64,000 nt of DNA. Source: Phenylobacterium soli (GTDB lineage: Bacteria; Pseudomonadota; Alphaproteobacteria; Caulobacterales; Caulobacteraceae). Position numbers and translations under genes: made by a program. Below the pieces are notes generated by a model. It was not told the DNA's origin and did no database searches. It saw only the letters and a list, made by a program, of their open reading frames with translations. Where the stretch lies: positions 868,001 through 932,000 of the forward strand of contig NZ_QFYQ01000001.1 of assembly GCF_003254475.1 (NCBI RefSeq), read 5' to 3'. Shown here piece by piece: positions 31,716 through 40,065 of this stretch (its first letter is position 1; each line of letters opens with the position of its first letter).

Positions 31716-33047
31716 ATGAGCACCATCGCCGCGGGCGCCGCGCCGCCCGCCGCCGCGCCGGGCGCCATGCGCAAGGTGATCTTCGGCAGCCTGATCGGCA
31801 CCACCATCGAGTGGTACGACTTCTTCCTCTACGGGACCGCCGCGGCCCTGGTCTTCAACAAGCTGTTCTTCCCCAAGGCCGACCCGCTGACCGGCGCCAT
31901 GCTGGCCTTCACCACCTACGCGCTCGGCTTCGTCGCCCGACCGCTGGGCGGCATCGTTTTCGGCCACTTCGGCGACCGCATTGGGCGCAAGAAGTTGCTG
32001 ATGGCGAGCCTCGTCATGATGGGCGGCTCGACCTTCGCCATCGGCCTCCTGCCGACCTTCGCCCAGGTCGGCGTCCTCGCGCCCCTGCTGCTCACCCTGC
32101 TTCGCCTGCTGCAGGGCTTCGCCGTCGGCGGCGAGTGGGGCGGGGCGGTGCTGATGGCCGCCGAATACGGCGATGCGAAGCGGCGCGGGACCTGGGCCGG
32201 CTGGCCCCAGGTCGGGGTGCCGGCCGGCAACCTCGTGGCCGCCGCCATCCTGGCGCTGATGGCCGCCTTCCAGAGCGACGCCGACTTCATGGCCTGGGGC
32301 TGGCGCGTGCCCTTCCTGCTCTCGGCGGTGCTGGTGGCGGTGGGCTGGTGGGTGCGGGTCAGCCTGGAGGAGACGCCGGTCTTCCAGGCCCTCGCCGAGC
32401 GCGAGCATGAGATCCCCAAGGCGCCGCTCGTCGAAGCGGTGAGGAAGCGCCCTGGCGGCCTGGCCATCGGCGCGGGCCTCAGGCTGGGCGAGAACATCTG
32501 CTACTACGTGCTCACCGCCTTCTCGATCACCTACCTGACCGAGGTCGCCCACCTGTCGCGCGCCATCGCGCTGAACGCCCTGCTGATCGGGGCGGCGGTG
32601 GAGGTCGTGACCATGCCGCTCTTCTCCTGGCTCTCCGACCGGGTCGGCCGGCGCCCGGTCTATGCGATCGGTGCGGCCGGCATGGCGCTCTGGGCCTTCG
32701 CCTTCTTCCGCCTGCTCGACACCGGCTCCGCCCCGCTGATCGTCGCGGCTGTGGCCGTCGGCCTCGTCTGCCACGGCGCCATGTACGGACCGCAGGCGGC
32801 GTTCATCGCCGAGCTCTTCCCCACCCGCTTCCGCTATTCGGGCGCGTCCTTCGCCTACCAGGCGACCTCGATCGTCGCCGGTTCGCTGGCGCCGATCATC
32901 GCCCTGGCCATGTTCAAACAGACCCATTCGGCCCTGCCGATCGCCATCTATGTGGCGCTCGCCTGCTCGGTCAGCGTCATCGCGGCGTTGATGGCGCGCG
33001 AGACCCGCGGCAAGAGCTTCGCCGAGATTGACGCGGAGACCGCATGA
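31716..33047 (+). CDS. MHS-family MFS transporter (metabolite:H+ symporter)
   Basis: 443 aa from ATG 31716 with GGGAGGAACC ahead. Twelve hydrophobic helices. MHS signatures: GTTIEWYDFFLYG, the loop motif GHFGDRIGRKKLL, and RLLQGFAVGGEWGGAVLMAAEY. Such carriers (ShiA, KgtP, ProP relatives) import organic acids or shikimate-like compounds with protons. It overlaps the next, closely similar transporter by 4 nt. Substrate unknown. Confidence 0.93.
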   Translation: MSTIAAGAAPPAAAPGAMRKVIFGSLIGTTIEWYDFFLYGTAAALVFNKLFFPKADPLTGAMLAFTTYALGFVARPLGGIVFGHFGDRIGRKKLLMASLVMMGGSTFAIGLLPTFAQVGVLAPLLLTLLRLLQGFAVGGEWGGAVLMAAEYGDAKRRGTWAGWPQVGVPAGNLVAAAILALMAAFQSDADFMAWGWRVPFLLSAVLVAVGWWVRVSLEETPVFQALAEREHEIPKAPLVEAVRKRPGGLAIGAGLRLGENICYYVLTAFSITYLTEVAHLSRAIALNALLIGAAVEVVTMPLFSWLSDRVGRRPVYAIGAAGMALWAFAFFRLLDTGSAPLIVAAVAVGLVCHGAMYGPQAAFIAELFPTRFRYSGASFAYQATSIVAGSLAPIIALAMFKQTHSALPIAIYVALACSVSVIAALMARETRGKSFAEIDAETA

Positions 33048-34396
33048 CCGCCGCCCCGGAGACGACCCTGGACGCCGCCCCGCGCGGCGCGCTGCCCCGC
33101 ATCGCGACCCTATCGGAGCGCCGCCGAGCGGTGTTCGGCGCGGCCATCGGCACCACCATCGAGTGGTACGACTTCCTACTCTACGCCTCGGCGGCGGCCC
33201 TGGTGTTCAACAGGGTGTTCTTCCCCAAGGCCGATCCCCTGACCGGGGCCATGCTGGCCTTCACCACCTATGCGCTGGGTTTCCTGGCGCGGCCGCTGGG
33301 GGCGGTGGTGTTCGGCCACTTCGGCGACCGGACCGGGCGCAAGAAGCTCCTGATGGCCAGCCTGATGCTGATGGGCGGCTCGACCTTCGCGATCGGCCTG
33401 CTGCCGACCTACGCCGGGGCCGGCATGCTGGCCCCGATCCTCCTCACCTTCATGCGCCTGCTGCAGGGGATCGGCGTCGGCGGCGAGTGGGGCGGGGCCA
33501 TGCTGATGGCGGCCGAGTACGCCGAGGCGCCGCGCCGCGGCTTCTGGTGCGGCGTCGTCCAGGCCGGCGGCGCGGTCGGCAACCTCCTGGCCACCGCGAT
33601 CCTCGCGGGCTTCGCGGCCGGTCTTTCCGAGCACGACTTCCTGGCCTGGGGCTGGCGGATCCCGTTCCTGTTCTCGGCCGCCCTGATCGTCGTCGGCCTG
33701 TGGCTGCGCTCCGCTGTGGCCGAGAGCCCGGTGTTCGAGGCCGCCCTGGAAGAGGCCGAGGGGGCGCACGCCGCCCCCATCGTCCAGGTGCTGAAGACGA
33801 AGGGCTCCCGCGTCGCGCTCGGCGCCTGCCTGAAGCTCGCGGAGAACATCTCCTATTACGTGGTCACCGCCTTCGCCATGACCTACCTGACCGAGGTCCT
33901 GCACCTGCCGCGCAGCGTCGCGCTCAACGGCGTCCTGGCGGGCGGCGTCGCCGGGGCGGCCAGCATGCCGCTGTGGGCCGCGCTCTCCGACCGCGTCGGC
34001 CGCCGGCCGGTCTACATCGCCGGCGCGGTGGGGCTGTCACTCTGGGTGTTCGCCTTCTTTCCGTTGGTGCGCACCGGCTCGCCGCTGGTGATCGCCGGCG
34101 CGACGTTTCTGGCCGTGCTGATCCACAGCGCCATGAATGGCCCGCAGGGGGCCTTCATCGCCGAGCTGTTCCCGACCCGCGTGCGCTATTCCGGCGCCTC
34201 GCTCTGCTACCAGCTGCCGGCCATCGTCGGCGGCTCCTTCGCGCCGATCATCGCCATCGGCCTGCTCAAGGCCACGGGCTCGACCGTGCCGATCTCGGCC
34301 TATGTGGCGACCGCCTGCGCGATCAGCTTCGTGGCCGCCCTGCTGGCGCGTGAGACCAAGGGCAAGACCTTCTCCGAGATCGACGCGGCCGGCTGA
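33044..34396 (+). CDS. MHS-family MFS transporter, tandem paralogue
   Basis: 450 aa, ATG 33044 in an ATGA overlap with the previous gene. Same motifs (GTTIEWYDFLLYA, GHFGDRTGRKKLL, GVGGEWGGAMLMAAEY). By eye it is roughly three-quarters identical to its neighbour over the N-terminal half, so the pair arose by tandem duplication. Divergence is greater at the N-terminus (about 20 extra residues) and in the central loop. The two probably have related but distinct substrates. Confidence 0.93.
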   Translation: MTAAPETTLDAAPRGALPRIATLSERRRAVFGAAIGTTIEWYDFLLYASAAALVFNRVFFPKADPLTGAMLAFTTYALGFLARPLGAVVFGHFGDRTGRKKLLMASLMLMGGSTFAIGLLPTYAGAGMLAPILLTFMRLLQGIGVGGEWGGAMLMAAEYAEAPRRGFWCGVVQAGGAVGNLLATAILAGFAAGLSEHDFLAWGWRIPFLFSAALIVVGLWLRSAVAESPVFEAALEEAEGAHAAPIVQVLKTKGSRVALGACLKLAENISYYVVTAFAMTYLTEVLHLPRSVALNGVLAGGVAGAASMPLWAALSDRVGRRPVYIAGAVGLSLWVFAFFPLVRTGSPLVIAGATFLAVLIHSAMNGPQGAFIAELFPTRVRYSGASLCYQLPAIVGGSFAPIIAIGLLKATGSTVPISAYVATACAISFVAALLARETKGKTFSEIDAAG

Positions 34397-34399
34397 GGC

Positions 34400-34657
34400 T
34401 CAGCCGTCGGCCTCGCCGCCGCGGGCGCCGCTCTCGCGACGGGCGCGCTCGAGCTCCTCGCCCTCGGGCCCGTCGAGCGCCTGCTCGGCCTCGCGCGCCT
34501 TCTTCTCCACGGGCCCCTTCTCGACGAAGGACCGCTCCTCGGCGTCGAAGCGGCGGGCCGCGTCGTAGTTGCCCTCGCCCTGGATGTCGCTTCCCTGGCC
34601 CTGCTGGCGGCCCGGATCGCGCCCCTGGTCACCTTGCATCTGGTTCTTGTCGCCCAT
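34400..34657 (-). CDS. Small charged hypothetical protein divergent from rubrerythrin
   Basis: 85 aa from ATG 34657 with GAGGAG upstream. Gln/Gly/Asp-rich N-terminus (MGDKNQMQGDQGRDP), then a Lys/Glu/Arg-rich helix (AEERSFVEKGPVEKKAREAEQ). No hydrophobic core, likely disordered. It shares a 205-bp promoter region, with the OxyR-like site, with the rubrerythrin cluster. Function unknown. Confidence 0.6.
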   Translation of the reverse strand: MGDKNQMQGDQGRDPGRQQGQGSDIQGEGNYDAARRFDAEERSFVEKGPVEKKAREAEQALDGPEGEELERARRESGARGGEADG

Positions 34658-34722
34658 CGTCAGGCTCCTCTCGCTGTCGCCCAACAAGCGCAGGGCCGGC
34701 CACGCGGTTCCCGAGGCCATAT

Positions 34723-34759
34723 ATAGATGAAATCTATGCGAGATATCGAGAGAAGCGAT
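34723..34759. promoter_or_regulatory. OxyR-like four-element operator upstream of rubrerythrin
   Basis: The sequence reads ATAG-N7-CTAT-N7-ATCG-N7-CGAT at 34723-34759. The first half is an exact ATAGntnnnanCTAT and the second differs by one base in each element while staying self-complementary. This spacing is that of a full OxyR tetramer site. It lies 66 nt before the divergent small gene and 104 nt before rubrerythrin. Confidence 0.65.
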
Positions 34760-34862
34760 TTTGCTCTATCGGCCGCGCTCGTCATACTGCGGCCGGGCCC
34801 CGGCCCACCGAATTCCAGGGACGCCCTTCGGCGTCCGGGCGAGACATAAGGGAGTGATCACC

Positions 34863-35279
34863 ATGAGCCTCGCGAGCAGCAAGACCCTCGAGAACCTGAA
34901 GGCCGCCTTCGCCGGCGAGAGCCAGGCGAACCGCCGCTACCTCTACTTCGCCCAGAAGGCCGACGTGGAAGGCTACAACGACGTCGCCGCCGTGTTCCGC
35001 TCCACGGCGGAAGGCGAGACCGGCCACGCCCACGGCCACCTGGAGTTCATGGAAGCTGTCGGCGACCCCGCCACCGGCCTGCCGATCGGCGGCACCTCGG
35101 ACAACCTCAAGGCCGCCATCGCCGGGGAGACCCACGAGTACACCGACATGTACCCGGGCATGGCCAAGACGGCCCGCGACGAAGGCTTCGACGAGATCGC
35201 CGACTGGTTCGAGACCCTGGCCAAGGCCGAGAAGTCGCACGCCGGCCGCTTCCAGCGCGCCCTCGACGGCCTGGACTGA
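34863..35279 (+). CDS. Rubrerythrin (ferritin-like di-iron domain, no rubredoxin tail)
   Basis: 138 aa from ATG 34863 (AAGGGAG upstream). Di-iron ligands are recognisable: E19, E52/H55, E89, E92 or nearby, and E123/H126, in the usual order of the erythrin four-helix bundle. The C-terminal rubredoxin domain of classical rubrerythrin is absent, so an external electron donor is needed. It reduces hydrogen peroxide in the cytosol. It is followed by a CCG iron-sulfur protein and DUF3501, the conserved alphaproteobacterial trio, and preceded by an OxyR-like site. Confidence 0.93.
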   Translation: MSLASSKTLENLKAAFAGESQANRRYLYFAQKADVEGYNDVAAVFRSTAEGETGHAHGHLEFMEAVGDPATGLPIGGTSDNLKAAIAGETHEYTDMYPGMAKTARDEGFDEIADWFETLAKAEKSHAGRFQRALDGLD

Positions 35280-35295
35280 CCGCTCTCTCCTTCAA

Positions 35296-35332
35296 TGTCG
35301 TCCCGGAAGCCGCCGCGGCTTCCGGGATGACA
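35296..35332. repeat. REP-like long hairpin between rubrerythrin and Fe-S genes
   Basis: A 16-bp stem TGTCGTCCCGGAAGCC / GGCTTCCGGGATGACA (one G-T pair) with a GCCGC loop. No T-tract. The TGTC-CCCGGAAGCC sequence resembles dispersed intergenic palindromes of this order. It may act as a processing or attenuation point so that rubrerythrin is made in excess. Confidence 0.6.
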
Positions 35333-35363
35333 GTCGTATCCTGGCCGACCGCAAGGTGATCCC

Positions 35364-36731
35364 GTGAGCGAAGACGTCAAAGACCCTCGCCGAGAGGGCA
35401 GCCTCGATGCGCCCTTCCGCCGGCCGATCGCCTGGCAGGACGACGACTACTACGACCTCGAGAAGGTCTACGCCGAGCTGCAACGCCAGTTCGACGTCTG
35501 TCACACGTGCCGGCGTTGCTTCAACCTGTGCGACAGCTTCCCGAGGCTGTTCGACGCCATTGACGAGAGCCCGACGGGCGAAATCGACGGCATCGGCCGC
35601 AAGGAGCACGACCACGTCGACGAGGCCTGCACCCTCTGCGACATGTGCTTCCTGACGAAGTGCCCCTATGTCCCGCCGCACCCGTTCGACATCGACATCC
35701 CGCACCTGATCCTGCGCTACCGCGCCGCCAAGCGGCGGGCCGGCGAGCGCGAGTTCGTGCGCGAGCAGCTGGGCAAGACCGACCGCAACGGCAAGCTCGC
35801 CAAGCCGGTCGCCCCGATCGCCAACTGGGCCACGGCGCGCAAGAACACCCCGCTGCGCAAGCTCATGGAGTCGATCGCCAAGATCGACGCCGAGGCCGAG
35901 CTGCCGACCTATCACTCCAGGACGGCCACCGACCGGGTGAAGCGCGGGACCTTCCCGCCCAATCCGCAAGGCCCGGCCTTCGGCAAGAAGAAGGTCGCCC
36001 TCTATGCGACCTGCTTCGTCGACTACAACGAGCCCGACACCGCCGTGGCCGCCGCCAAGGTGCTGGCCCACCAGGGCTGCGAGGTGGAGCTGGTCTATCC
36101 GGAATGCTGCGGCATGCCCCAGCTCGAGGCCGGAAACATCTCCGACGTGGCGGGCCGCGCCCGCCGGGTCGCCGCCGCCTTCGGGCCGTGGATCGACAAG
36201 GGCTACGACGTGGTGGCCCTCACCGCCTCCTGCGGTTTGATGATGAAGTTCGAGTGGCCGCTGATGCTGCCCGAGGACGCCTCGGTGAAGGCGCTCTCCG
36301 GCGCCACCCGCGACGTCTGCGAATATGTCGTCGAGCTGAACCGAACGCTCGGCGTCGCGCCCGGCCTGACCGCCGTGGCCGGCGGCGTCACCGTCCATCA
36401 CGCCTGCCACGCCCGGGCCCAGAACATGGGCGCCAAGTCGCTCGAGATGCTGAAGCTGATCCCCGATACCCAGGTGGAGCTGGTCGAGCGCTGCTCCGGC
36501 CACGGGGGCACCTTCGGGGTGATGAAGGCGACCCACGCCGTGGCCAACAAGGTCGGGCGCGCCGCCGCCCGCCAGATGGCCGGCAAGAACGCCGAGACGA
36601 TCTGCTCGGACTGCCCGCTCGCCTGCAAGCACCTGGGCCAGCTCCTCGAGACCGAGGTCAAGGACGGCAAGAACCCGCCGCGCCAGGCCCATCCGATCGA
36701 AGTCTTCGCCCAAGCCTATGGATTGATGTGA
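35364..36731 (+). CDS. Heterodisulfide-reductase-related iron-sulfur protein with CCG domains
   Basis: 455 aa from GTG 35364 with AAGGTGA ahead. Two [4Fe-4S]-type cysteine clusters: C46-x2-C49-x2-C52-x3-C56 and C89-x2-C92-x2-C95-x4-C100. CCG-type motifs follow in [13 protein letters not shown] and in HACHARAQ with [11 protein letters not shown]; a last pair is CSDCPLAC. This is GlpC/HdrD-like architecture: a soluble electron-transfer subunit. Lying between rubrerythrin and DUF3501, it is a plausible electron donor for peroxide reduction. The redox partner is not encoded here. Confidence 0.88.
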   Translation: MSEDVKDPRREGSLDAPFRRPIAWQDDDYYDLEKVYAELQRQFDVCHTCRRCFNLCDSFPRLFDAIDESPTGEIDGIGRKEHDHVDEACTLCDMCFLTKCPYVPPHPFDIDIPHLILRYRAAKRRAGEREFVREQLGKTDRNGKLAKPVAPIANWATARKNTPLRKLMESIAKIDAEAELPTYHSRTATDRVKRGTFPPNPQGPAFGKKKVALYATCFVDYNEPDTAVAAAKVLAHQGCEVELVYPECCGMPQLEAGNISDVAGRARRVAAAFGPWIDKGYDVVALTASCGLMMKFEWPLMLPEDASVKALSGATRDVCEYVVELNRTLGVAPGLTAVAGGVTVHHACHARAQNMGAKSLEMLKLIPDTQVELVERCSGHGGTFGVMKATHAVANKVGRAAARQMAGKNAETICSDCPLACKHLGQLLETEVKDGKNPPRQAHPIEVFAQAYGLM

Positions 36732-37324
36732 TGCCTTCAGCCCAACGCGAAGTGACGCCCGCCGACCTGTTGTCCGACGCGGAGTTCGCCAAGGTGCGCA
36801 AGGAGCGCCGCGCCGCCCTGCTGCCGATCAAGCGCCTGCGCCGCGTCGAGCTGGGGCCGGCCTGCACGGTGCACTTCGAGTGCTACGAGACCATGCTCTT
36901 CCAGATCCAGGAGATGCTGCTCATCGAGAAGGGCGGCGCGGCCCAGGTGCCCGATGAGCTGGCGGCCTACAATCCGCTGATCCCCAAGGGCTCCGAGCTC
37001 GTCGCCACGGTGCTGTTCGAGATCGAGGATCCGGTGCGCCGCGCCGCGATGCTGGCCAGGCTCGGCGGGGTGGAGGATCGCTTCTTCCTGCAGATCGGCG
37101 AGGAGAAGGTGTCCGGCGTGCCCGAAGGCGACGTGGAACGCACCCGCGAGGACGGCAAGACCTCCTCGGTGCACTTCCTGCGCTTCCCGCTTAAGCCCGA
37201 TCACATCGCCCGCTTCCGCGATCCGGCGACCCAGATCCTGGTCGGCTGCGACCACGAGCACTACAGCCACCTCGCCGGCGTCTCCCCGGCCTCGCGGGCC
37301 GAGCTGGCGAAGGACTTCGCCTAG
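36731..37324 (+). CDS. DUF3501 family protein
   Basis: 197 aa from ATG 36731, overlapping the previous stop by 1 nt. Family features: RAALLPIKRLRRVELGP, FECYETMLFQIQEMLLIEKG, ELAAYNPLIPKGSELVATVLFEI and GCDHEHYSHLAGVS. No cysteine cluster and no membrane segment; soluble. It nearly always follows rubrerythrin and a CCG protein, suggesting an assembly or regulatory subunit of the same system. Biochemistry unknown. Confidence 0.9.
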   Translation: MPSAQREVTPADLLSDAEFAKVRKERRAALLPIKRLRRVELGPACTVHFECYETMLFQIQEMLLIEKGGAAQVPDELAAYNPLIPKGSELVATVLFEIEDPVRRAAMLARLGGVEDRFFLQIGEEKVSGVPEGDVERTREDGKTSSVHFLRFPLKPDHIARFRDPATQILVGCDHEHYSHLAGVSPASRAELAKDFA

Positions 37325-37333
37325 GCCATCCGC

Positions 37334-38821
37334 TCAGTCCTGGAGCGCCAGCATCTCGGCGATATCGCCACCGAGGGCCTGGGCGAAGGGCGCGTCGTAG
37401 TTGCCGAGCACGGCATAGGCGTAGCCCGTCTCCCAGACGATCTTGGCTTCGGAATTGATGCCCGACTGCGGGCCGCCGCCGTTGTGGCCGCGGATCGTCC
37501 GGCCGTTGGCCGCGCGGGCGTTCTCGAAGCCCATGCCGTAGTCGGCCAGGCCATGCGGCGCGGCGGTGGTGAAGAGGGCCGCCGTCTCGGGCTTAATCAG
37601 CCGGCCATCCCGCAGCGCCTGCAGGAATCGGATCATGTCGCCGACCGTGGAATAGCCGCCGCCGCAGGCGTTGCCGCGCCAGACGGCGATCGTCCAGTTC
37701 GGCCGCCGCGCGCCGAAGCCGAGGGGGTCGTCGTCGCCGAAGCGGTAACCCACGGCCCGGCCGGGCGCGATCTCGTCGAGCGCCGGATAGCCGGTGTGAC
37801 TCATGCCCGCGCGGTCGAAGACGTTCTTCTGGACATAGTCGTACCAGCTCTGGCCCGAGACCTTCTCGACCACGGCCCCCAGCACGAGGAAGCCTTCGTT
37901 GGCGTAGTCCGACTGCGTCCCCGGCTCGAACGCGAGGGGCTCGGCGGCGAACACCGGCAGCAGGTCGGACATGCGGCGGAAGGTCGTCAGCCGCTCCCAC
38001 TTCGGCCGCTCCCACAGCATGCCGAGACCGGCCGAGTGGGTGAGCAGATGGCGGATGGTGATTTTCTGCGCGGCGTCGCGGTTGGGATAGTCCGGCAGGA
38101 CGTCGATCAGGCGGCTGTCGAGGCTGAGCCTTCCCTGCTCGACCAGCTGGGCGATGGCGACCGCCGTGAACTGCTTGTCCATGGAACCGAGGTTGAACCG
38201 GCTGTCCAGGGTGACCGGCGCGCCGAGGTCCTTGTCGGCCTGGCCGAAGGCGCCCTGGTAGATCACCTCGGCGCCCTTCATCACCAACACCGCGCCGGAG
38301 AAATCGTCGCGCTCGGCGGAGAAGCGCACCCGCCGGTCGATGGCCTCGGCCAGTTCGCGCCGGCTCGCCGGCGCCGTCAGCCTGGGCCCCTCGTAGGGCG
38401 TCGGCGTCGCCACCGGCAGCACGCCCAGCAGGCTGTCGGGCGCGGCAGGGTCGACGTCGAGGTCGATCCGCGCCGTACGGCCGTTGGCGGCCTGGACGAT
38501 CAGCCGGATGAACCGGCCGCGCCGGCTCGCTGAGGTCAGGCGCACGCCGCCGCTCGTCGCCCCGATCCGTTGCAGGATCAGCGGGAATTCCGCCGGCGGC
38601 AGCATCGGCTTGGCGGCCATGTGGCGCGCCAGGAAGGCGTCGCGGACGCGGGGGTCGGCGCTGTTGGCGGTGGCGATGAACGCCTCGGCGAGGGCTAGGT
38701 CAGCGGCGCTCAGCGCCGGGGCGGCGCTCTGCGCCGCGGCGCTTCCCGCCAGCGCGACGCACCCCAGCGCGACGAACGCCAGGGCGGCCAGGCCCAGAGT
38801 GCGGAAACGAACCATCGACAT
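37334..38821 (-). CDS. Exported serine hydrolase of the class C beta-lactamase family
   Basis: 495 aa from ATG 38821 (GGGGGAG upstream). Signal peptide to about residue 30. An N-terminal extension of about 130 residues has no recognised domain. The penicillin-binding fold carries S213-MDK216 (SxxK) and SDYANEGF (YxN). The third motif is likely HNGGGPQSG near residue 440. Family members are peptidases, esterases or D-aminopeptidases more often than true beta-lactamases. Periplasmic, substrate unknown. Confidence 0.87.
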   Translation of the reverse strand: MSMVRFRTLGLAALAFVALGCVALAGSAAAQSAAPALSAADLALAEAFIATANSADPRVRDAFLARHMAAKPMLPPAEFPLILQRIGATSGGVRLTSASRRGRFIRLIVQAANGRTARIDLDVDPAAPDSLLGVLPVATPTPYEGPRLTAPASRRELAEAIDRRVRFSAERDDFSGAVLVMKGAEVIYQGAFGQADKDLGAPVTLDSRFNLGSMDKQFTAVAIAQLVEQGRLSLDSRLIDVLPDYPNRDAAQKITIRHLLTHSAGLGMLWERPKWERLTTFRRMSDLLPVFAAEPLAFEPGTQSDYANEGFLVLGAVVEKVSGQSWYDYVQKNVFDRAGMSHTGYPALDEIAPGRAVGYRFGDDDPLGFGARRPNWTIAVWRGNACGGGYSTVGDMIRFLQALRDGRLIKPETAALFTTAAPHGLADYGMGFENARAANGRTIRGHNGGGPQSGINSEAKIVWETGYAYAVLGNYDAPFAQALGGDIAEMLALQD

Positions 38822-38895
38822 ACGCTGTTCTCCCCCCGGAAGGAGGGCGCGATAGCTTCAGGTCCGTCGCCTGACACGTGAATTCGCGGAAAGGA

Positions 38896-39594
38896 TCAGA
38901 CCTCGTTCCAGCCGGCGAAGGAGCGGCCGCCGAACGGGACGGCGCTGGCCAGCGGAATGGTGAAGGTGAACTGCGCTCCGCCGCGGGTCTCGGCGGTGAA
39001 CGCCCCGTGCAGCTGGCGCACGATCGCCCCGATCAGGTCCATGCCGAGCCCCTGGCGGCCCGGGCCCTGTGCGCTCCGCAGGCCCGGCCCCTCGTCGGCG
39101 ACGGTCAGAGTGAGCCGGCCGGGGCTGATCGCGCAGGCGATCCGCAGCACTCCGCCGTCGTGGCCGTAGGCGTGCTTGCGGGCATTGATGGCGCACTCGT
39201 TGATGAGGAGGCCGACGTGCTGGGCCATGTGCGCCGGCACGCTGATCGGCTGGGCGGAGAGTTCGCAAGCCAGGCCGGTGGAGAGGCCGACCACCCCGCA
39301 AAGGCCGCGCAGGAAGGCCGAGAGCTCCACCAGGGCGTGGGGGTCCTGGACGCTCAGGTAGCGGTGAAGCTGCCCGACGGCGGCGAGCCGGGCCATGGCA
39401 TCCTCCAGCGCCTGGCGCGCGCCCGGGTCGGCGGCGCGCTGCTGCTGCAGGCCGAGGAAGTCGACGGCGAGCTGCAGGCTGTTGACCAGGCGGTGGTTCA
39501 GCTCGCGCGTGGCCCAGTCATCCGGGCGCGCCTCAGCCTCGCGGCGAGGGGCCGGGCTGCGGCTGAAGAGGGGCTCGAGCTCTTCCATGGTCAC
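38896..39594 (-). CDS. Small cytosolic sensor histidine kinase (HisKA_2 / HWE-like)
   Basis: 232 aa from GTG 39594, or ATG 39588; GGAAG lies 4 or 10 nt ahead, so the start is ambiguous. The phospho-acceptor helix is RELNHRLVNSLQLAVDFL with H34. The ATPase domain shows NECAINARKHAYG (N box), ADEGPGL (G1) and GRQGLGMDLIGAIV (G2). No sensor domain or membrane segment is present, so input must come from a partner or from the short N-terminus. This family often drives the PhyR/EcfG general stress response. No response-regulator gene is nearby. Confidence 0.85.
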   Translation of the reverse strand: MTMEELEPLFSRSPAPRREAEARPDDWATRELNHRLVNSLQLAVDFLGLQQQRAADPGARQALEDAMARLAAVGQLHRYLSVQDPHALVELSAFLRGLCGVVGLSTGLACELSAQPISVPAHMAQHVGLLINECAINARKHAYGHDGGVLRIACAISPGRLTLTVADEGPGLRSAQGPGRQGLGMDLIGAIVRQLHGAFTAETRGGAQFTFTIPLASAVPFGGRSFAGWNEV

Positions 39595-39785
39595 AACGCT
39601 TCCAGCGCCGGCGCAGCGGCCGGTCGCTCCGATAAGTTGTGTCCCTCGAGGCTCATGACGCCGTATAAATCCGGCGAAAACTGGGCGGTTCCCTGGGCGG
39701 CGATAGAAAAAGCAGTATTAGGATATTATTTACCTTAATTAACGCCCTCACATCTTGAAGTAGATCGGGCGAGATCTGCACCACG
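39595..39785. other. Intergenic region upstream of histidine kinase, no gene seen
   Basis: About 190 nt containing an AT-rich stretch (39700-39745, ending in a TTAATTAA palindrome) that is unusual in this GC-rich window and probably holds the kinase promoter. No frame with coding character. The rest of the gene-free interval to 40034 is a terminator and the palindromic repeat array, listed separately. Confidence 0.6.
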
Positions 39786-39812
39786 AAAAAGGGCCGCCCT
39801 CGCGGGCGGCCC
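39786..39812 (-). terminator. Strong intrinsic terminator for the thiolase gene
   Basis: The 9-bp stem GGGCCGCCC / GGGCGGCCC with a tetraloop is followed on the minus strand by TTTTTCG. It lies beyond the repeat array, about 220 nt after the thiolase stop, so the array is transcribed into the 3' untranslated region. Confidence 0.85.
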
Positions 39813-39840
39813 TCTCGATCGTGGCTGTGTCTCAGACCTT

Positions 39841-40065
39841 AGAAGATCTCAAACAGTCCTGCGGCGCCCCGCTGAAATCGCCGGAGCGATTTCAGCCACT
39901 CTTGATGATGGGCGCCGCGGCCGGACCTGGTTGAAATCAGAAGATTTCAAACAGTCCTGCGGCGCCCCGCTGAAATCGCTGGAGCGATTTCAGCCACTCT
40001 TGATGATGGGCGCCGCGGCCGGACCTGTTTGAAATCAGAAGATTTCAAACAGTCCTGCGGCGCCC
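39841..40065. repeat. Tandem palindromic array derived from the thiolase 3' end (2.3 copies of 98 nt)
   Basis: Two 98-nt units (39841-39938, 39939-40036) differ at 3 positions. A third partial copy (40037-40065) is the last codons of the thiolase gene. Each unit is itself nearly palindromic: GATTTCAAACAG at one end and CTGTTTGAAATC at the other, GCGGCGCCC against GGGCGCCGC inside, and a perfect central hairpin GCTGAAATCGC / GCGATTTCAGC (39871-39896 and 39969-39994). A further hairpin TTTGAAATC-AGAA-GATTTCAAA (40028-40049) spans the thiolase stop codon. No open frame. Confidence 0.88.

Noticed and set aside
37334-38821. True class C beta-lactamase
   Set aside because: SxxK and YxN are present, but the N-terminal extension and overall sequence fit the broad serine hydrolase family; resistance is not supported.
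39841-40065. CRISPR array
   Set aside because: The repeats touch without unique spacers, are 98 nt long, palindromic, and share sequence with a coding gene.
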